From NCBI GenBank assembly GCA_002398105.1, contig DHCD01000017.1:522-8618 (forward strand): a stretch of DNA of 8,097 bases. The letters are read 5' to 3'. The notes under the pieces were generated by a model that saw nothing but the letters and a program-made list of their open reading frames with translations, did no database searches and was not told where the DNA came from. The stretch comes from Syntrophomonas sp. UBA4911. GTDB taxonomy: Bacteria > Bacillota > Syntrophomonadia > Syntrophomonadales > Syntrophomonadaceae. A program made the translations under genes and the position numbers. Positions 5,499-8,097 of the stretch are shown here, in pieces (the first letter of the stretch is position 1; every line of letters starts with the position of its first letter).

Positions 5499-5984
5499 TT
5501 AATCCAATTCGTCTTGGTAACGCCGGTGCTCAATCTTAAAGCAGAGGTCCATTATGGCCGGCATTCCGGCCTGTTTGGCCAGTTCTGCGGCTTCCGGGCT
5601 TATTATCTCGAGCTGCAGCCAAACCGCGCCGGCTTTGCAGGCAATGGCCTCTTTGACAATGTCCAGGCAATCGGCCGGGGGTCTGAATATGTCGACTAAA
5701 TCAATATGCTCGGGAATGTCGGACAGGCTCGGATAAGATTTTTCACCCAGTACCCGGTCTACCTGGGGATTGACCGGTATAATCCTGTAACCTGCGGCGT
5801 GCATGTAGTTTGCCACCGAATAGCTGGCCTTGTACGGCTTCGCCGACAGTCCGACTACGGCGATGGTTTGGGTGTCCTTAAGGATTTTTCGGACCGCCTC
5901 CGGATTTTGATAAAGCTTCCGCTGTTCCGCAGTCATTGATGGATTCGGATTTAAAGTCCTTAAAATGTTCGATTTGAGTACCAT
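5499..5984 (-). CDS. CoA-binding domain protein (YccU/COG1832 type)
   Basis: This encodes 161 residues. The ATG at 5984 follows AGGGAGG by 8 bases; a longer frame starting at 6026 has no such site. A Rossmann-type CoA_binding domain covers about residues 37-155. It contains the strand-turn IAVVGLSAKP (41-50), 'SYSVANYM' helix, 'GYRIIPVNP' (65-73), 'VDIFRPP', 'AGAVWLQLEI' and the C-terminal 'CFKIEHRRY' close to the family's 'C-x3-EH'. The first 35 residues are an extension over typical members of about 140. The fold matches the CoA-binding subunit of succinyl-CoA synthetase. These small stand-alone proteins probably bind CoA or a related nucleotide, and their physiological role is unsettled. 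It lies just downstream of a decayed RidA-type gene, perhaps once one unit. Confidence 0.88.
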   Translation of the reverse strand: MVLKSNILRTLNPNPSMTAEQRKLYQNPEAVRKILKDTQTIAVVGLSAKPYKASYSVANYMHAAGYRIIPVNPQVDRVLGEKSYPSLSDIPEHIDLVDIFRPPADCLDIVKEAIACKAGAVWLQLEIISPEAAELAKQAGMPAIMDLCFKIEHRRYQDELD

Positions 5985-6031
5985 AATGAAAACCTCCCTA
6001 ATATTGCCGGGCCGAGCCCAGACCAATCAAT

Positions 6032-6354
6032 TCAGGACAAAGGAGAGATATTTAGAACCAGGGCCTGGTCGTGAAAGTCTTGCTCAGATTGAATATAGCC
6101 GGTTATTTTAACAATTTGTACTAAGGAATCCCAGCTATCCAGGCAGCTTTTTAGAACCGCCAGGCAGTTTATCGCCGCCAGGCGGCTGGCGGCCTGTCCT
6201 TCGGCAACGGCTTCTCCTTTTTCCCGGCCGATTCCGATGTTCCGGTAGTTCGAACCGGGGATTATCATCTGGCTGATCAGGAACAGGTGATTGATCGAAT
6301 CGAAGGCAATTTTAATGCCACCAGGTCTCCGGTTTTCTGGTCAACGCCAATCAA
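6032..6354 (-). pseudogene. RidA (YjgF) family gene, frameshifted and truncated
   Basis: The main frame gives a clear RidA-like core: 'SINHLFLISQM' (matching the family's 'GNLVFVSGQ'), then 'AASRLAAINCLAVLKSCL', 'DSLVQIVKITGYIQSEQDF' and 'HDQALVLN'. It is not intact. That frame has no usable start with a ribosome binding site; the only ATG, at 6268, falls after the first conserved strand. The expected N-terminal piece 'LVALKLPSIRS' is in another frame at about 6324-6292, indicating a frameshift near 6290-6300. The C-terminus stops at 6032 soon after 'VLN', where family members normally continue for 30 or more residues with the 'GRHARSAVG' segment. Intact RidA proteins hydrolyse reactive enamine/imine intermediates. 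If a sequencing error explains one shift, at least one more defect remains. Confidence 0.7.
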
Positions 6355-6365
6355 ATAAGATTATA

Positions 6366-6391
6366 TTAAGTATAACAGTATGTTTACTTAA
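6366..6391. promoter_or_regulatory. Inverted repeat TTAAGTA-12-TACTTAA
   Basis: Perfect inverted 7-mers (6366-6372 and 6385-6391) sit in the gap between the minus-strand RidA remnant and the plus-strand fragment at 6430. A minus-strand TATAAT at 6360-6365 abuts it, so this may be the old promoter/operator of the RidA-CoA-binding unit. No good -35 accompanies it. Confidence 0.25.
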
Positions 6392-6429
6392 ATACTAGGA
6401 TATCGAAGATTTTATAACTGGAGATTTAT

Positions 6430-6543
6430 TTGAGAGTTCTGCATATTAGCGGGGAAAATTTTAGTTTACAGTATAACTTACTAAAAAACCGGTATCAATC
6501 CTTTGGCTTTCACTCCCTTCTAGTCTGTAATGTGAATTTTTAA
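6430..6543 (+). pseudogene. N-terminal fragment resembling a glycosyltransferase
   Basis: From a TTG with GGAG 6 bases upstream, 37 residues are encoded before a TAA. The sequence opens 'RVLHISGENFSLQYNLL' and continues 'RYQSFGFHSLLVC'. This matches the usual first strand and helix of GT-B glycosyltransferases (start 'MRVLHIS', then a helix and a 'G..S.LV' second strand). Everything after the second strand is missing, and the XRE promoter region begins at once. I read it as a truncated gene, cut when the XRE cassette or its flank arrived. It is also possible that it is a fortuitous short ORF. Confidence 0.45.
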
Positions 6544-6545
6544 AA

Positions 6546-6605
6546 AATGTAAAGGAAACTTGTCAAAACTGTTTTGATGCGTTACAATGTAAAGGAAACT
6601 TGTCA
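6546..6605. repeat. Two 20-bp direct repeats 40 bp apart, candidate operators of the XRE gene
   Basis: The same 20 bases occur at 6546-6565 and 6586-6605 without mismatch; the core is TGTAAAGGAAACTTGTCA. Each copy is itself an imperfect dyad (TGTAAAG-GAAA-CTTGTCA, like TGACAAG/CTTGTCA). The 40-base period is close to four helical turns, placing both on the same DNA face. The first copy contains the -35 box, and the second begins in the -10 box and covers the transcription start. This is a typical layout for a self-repressing XRE protein. Confidence 0.85.
6560..6588 (+). promoter_or_regulatory. Promoter of the XRE/4-TM operon
   Basis: TTGTCA (6560-6565), a 17-base spacer and TACAAT (6583-6588) each match the sigma-A consensus at 5 of 6 positions. 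Transcription would start near 6595, about 30 bases before the TTG start codon. Both boxes touch the 20-bp repeats. Confidence 0.75.
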
Positions 6606-6625
6606 TAACGTTAGGAGGTGTTTTC

Positions 6626-6841
6626 TTGAAAAACAGAGTCGAACAGTTGAGAAAGGAGCGGGGGCTGAATCAGGAGGAATTTGCAAAAGCAATTCGCGTT
6701 TCAAGGCAAACTGTCAGTTCTATTGAGAATGGGAAATATAATCCGTCTTTGGAATTGGCATTTATCATAGCAGATTTTTTTGAGAAATCCATAGAAGAGA
6801 TTTTCATATATGAGAGGAGTAAGACGAATGAAAAAAAATAA
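6626..6841 (+). CDS. XRE family HTH transcriptional regulator
   Basis: This encodes 71 residues from a TTG start, with a perfect AGGAGGTG (6613-6620) 5 bases upstream. Nearly the whole protein is a single Cro/C1-type HTH: 'VEQLRKERGLNQEEFAKAI', the recognition helix region 'VSRQTVSSIENGKYNPSLEL', and the closing 'FFEKSIEEIFIYE' helix. This is the common minimal regulator often found with a small membrane protein. It likely binds the two 20-bp repeats over its own promoter (inference). The next gene starts 14 bases before its stop, so the two are co-translated. The pair is more AT-rich than its neighbours. Confidence 0.92.
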   Translation: MKNRVEQLRKERGLNQEEFAKAIRVSRQTVSSIENGKYNPSLELAFIIADFFEKSIEEIFIYERSKTNEKK

Positions 6842-7271
6842 TCTTTTAATAGGCATATTGTATATGCTAAGCGGTGCTATTTGCCTGATTATAGCATTGA
6901 TGTTTGATACCAAATTAGACAGCTTATTATTTGGATTTGCAGGCGCCTTTATTGTGCCCGGGATTGTGATAGTAAACAAATATTTTTATTGGACTTCACC
7001 AAAAAACAAGAACAGGTACGCCGAGCGATTGGAAAATGAAAATATAGAATTACATGACGAACGAAAAGAAAAGTTGAGAGACAAATCGGGAAGATATGCT
7101 TATTTATTGGGCTTAGCGGTCACTAGTTTTTTTATAGTACTTTTTTCAATATTGGGAAATCTGGAAGTAATCACAAACTATAAACTTATAATCTTGTATT
7201 TAGGAGGGTATCTAGTTTTTCAGTATATTGCAGGTGTTGTTATATTCAGGCATCTTAACAATAAGTATTGA
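6828..7271 (+). CDS. Four-helix membrane protein paired with the XRE regulator
   Basis: This encodes 147 residues. The ATG at 6828 is chosen because GAGAGGAG lies 8 bases upstream; an earlier in-frame ATG at 6810 would lose that site. Hydrophobic segments fall at about 6-26, 33-54, 93-113 and 121-142. Between the second and third is a charged cytoplasmic loop with the motif 'ENIELHDERKEKLRDKSGRYAY', which recurs in small clostridial membrane proteins (DUF2178-like) encoded after XRE genes. I recognise that gene pairing but not a biochemical function. The 14-base overlap with the regulator suggests translational coupling and joint action, for example membrane-linked control of the regulator. 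Confidence 0.8.
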   Translation: MKKNNLLIGILYMLSGAICLIIALMFDTKLDSLLFGFAGAFIVPGIVIVNKYFYWTSPKNKNRYAERLENENIELHDERKEKLRDKSGRYAYLLGLAVTSFFIVLFSILGNLEVITNYKLIILYLGGYLVFQYIAGVVIFRHLNNKY

Positions 7272-7332
7272 GATTGTTTAAATGGATTCCCATGTACTAA
7301 GGTGTCCAACAGCTATGAAAAGATGATAAAAG

Positions 7333-7355
7333 ACAGCGGGGATTAACCCCGCTGT
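7333..7355 (-). terminator. Strong hairpin terminator
   Basis: ACAGCGGGG (7333-7341) and CCCCGCTGT (7347-7355) pair perfectly over 9 bp with a 5-base ATTAA loop. On the minus strand it is followed by CTTTTATCATCTTTTC, so it fits as terminator of the DUF3298 gene ending at 7408. It may also stop plus-strand transcripts from the XRE operon, but only ATAATAT follows on that side. Confidence 0.8.
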
Positions 7356-7407
7356 ATAATATCTAGAGCTCAAATCATTCAATGCCGATATCCTTAAGTC
7401 TCCGGTT

Positions 7408-8097
7408 TTACAGATTCAGCTCCAGGGAGGCCAGCGGAATTTCGAACTGGGGAATGCCAGCCGCATAAGGGGCGAGTTCGTAGAGAGAAAAGTACACTAC
7501 CAGATTGCCGTCTTCAATGTAGCAGGACTGGTTTTCCGAGATCCCCGGCCATTGGGTTAAGGTTTCGGGAAAATATTTGTCCGGCTCAAGCTGCATCTGG
7601 CGCTTAATTTCCTGGTTTAGAATTTTCTGGTAATCGACTCCGGCTTTGAATAAATCTTTTAACTGCAGTTCTTTACCGGTTTTAAGGTCGATATTGGAGG
7701 AGACCCGGTTAGTGAAGCCGTGGGCGCCGCCGGTATAACTGTAGTAGTCTACATACAGGCTGAGCAGATCGTTTTTGCTGTAAGTCACCCGGTAACTGGT
7801 CATAGCGTTATAGGCTCTGATGGGCCAGCCCTGCTTTTCAGCCGCCTCCACATATTCGTCCAGATCTTTAAAGGTTTCCTCTTGGAACTGCAAAGCCTGG
7901 TTTTCAAAAGCTTTATTTATACTGTCCTGCAGCTGTTGGTCCTGCAGGCCTTCCAGCTGCGGAATGCTTAATTGCAACTGGAAAGTTTCATCGCTGTCTT
8001 CAATATTTTTACTGCTGACTTTAAGTCCGTCCTGTATGTCTTCGCTTAACAGCTTGATAAAGAATCCGTTGTCATTAGTAATAAGCTCGGCTCTGGG
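7408..8097 (-). CDS. DUF3298 domain protein (RsiV/PdaC-like), 5' truncated by window edge
   Basis: The frame is open to the window end, giving 229 residues; a TTG at 7977 is internal, not the start. The first 38 or so residues (PRAELITNDNGFF...) belong to an upstream part that cannot be classified. A DUF4163-like segment follows ('FQLQLSIPQLEGLQDQQLQDSINKA'). Then comes DUF3298, with its hallmark 'YVDYYSYTGGAHG', 'DLKTGKELQLKDLF' and the C-terminal 'LYELAPYAAGIPQFEIPL'. The same domain pair forms the extracytoplasmic part of the Bacillus anti-sigma factor RsiV and of the deacetylase PdaC, so an extracellular location is likely; any signal or anchor lies outside the window. Downstream is a strong terminator, so it is the last gene of its unit. 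Confidence 0.85.
   Translation of the reverse strand, partial: PRAELITNDNGFFIKLLSEDIQDGLKVSSKNIEDSDETFQLQLSIPQLEGLQDQQLQDSINKAFENQALQFQEETFKDLDEYVEAAEKQGWPIRAYNAMTSYRVTYSKNDLLSLYVDYYSYTGGAHGFTNRVSSNIDLKTGKELQLKDLFKAGVDYQKILNQEIKRQMQLEPDKYFPETLTQWPGISENQSCYIEDGNLVVYFSLYELAPYAAGIPQFEIPLASLELNL

Noticed and set aside
5490..5939. Plus-strand ORFs opposite the CoA-binding gene
   Set aside because: Antisense shadows of a conserved gene with clear Rossmann motifs.
6546..6605. CRISPR-like repeat pair
   Set aside because: Only two copies, 20-base spacer containing the promoter, and no cas genes; operators fit better.
7977..8097. Start of the DUF3298 gene at the TTG at 7977
   Set aside because: The same frame stays open to the window end with sensible protein sequence, so the true start is outside.

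Overview
The window reads as a piece of a Gram-positive, Firmicutes-type genome. Most genes have strong AGGAGG-like ribosome binding sites, two promoters match the vegetative sigma-A consensus closely, and the families present (DUF2089, YvlD-type holin-like protein, SHOCT/YvlB-like protein, DUF2975 with a YozG-like regulator, DUF3298) are typical of Bacilli and Clostridia. The combination and moderate GC of the conserved genes suggest a Peptococcaceae/Desulfotomaculum-like clostridium, but that placement is inference. Base composition is patchy: the genes at 333-941 and 6626-7271 are visibly AT-rich, while those at 2325-3829, 4105-6000 and 7408-8097 are much more GC-balanced. This suggests a mosaic with acquired segments.

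Layout. 1-128 is the tail of a membrane protein. 333-941 is an AT-rich, unrecognised membrane-anchored protein. 1184-2116 is a SUKH (SMI1/KNR4) protein, the type used as immunity protein against polymorphic toxins, followed by a 43-codon ORF that may be a gene remnant. A two-sided terminator at about 2261-2326 separates these from a four-gene minus-strand operon (3829 down to 2325). Its order is a DUF2089 zinc-ribbon/HTH regulator, a SHOCT-like protein, a translationally coupled 96-aa orphan, and a YvlD/holin-family membrane protein. It resembles the Bacillus yvl envelope-stress locus in outline. Its promoter carries an inverted repeat over the -10 box, suggesting autoregulation.

Diverging from it is a plus-strand operon with a perfect TTGACA-17-TATAAT promoter and a palindrome just upstream of the -35: DUF2975 four-helix membrane protein, YozG-like XRE regulator, lipoprotein (4105-5422). 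Convergent to this is a CoA-binding (YccU-type) protein, with a frameshifted RidA-family pseudogene upstream of it. At 6430-6543 lies a 37-codon stump resembling the N-terminus of a glycosyltransferase. Next comes a compact XRE plus four-helix membrane protein pair (6626-7271), whose promoter is bracketed by two copies of a 20-bp operator-like repeat exactly 40 bp apart. The window ends in a minus-strand DUF3298 protein that runs off the right edge.

The recurring theme is small DNA-binding regulators paired with membrane partners: the DUF2089 operon, DUF2975/XRE, and XRE/4-TM. Each has a visible operator candidate, consistent with autoregulated envelope-sensing switches. Three decayed or truncated reading frames point to recent rearrangement. 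I see no CRISPR array, tRNA, rRNA, transposase or complete defence system.
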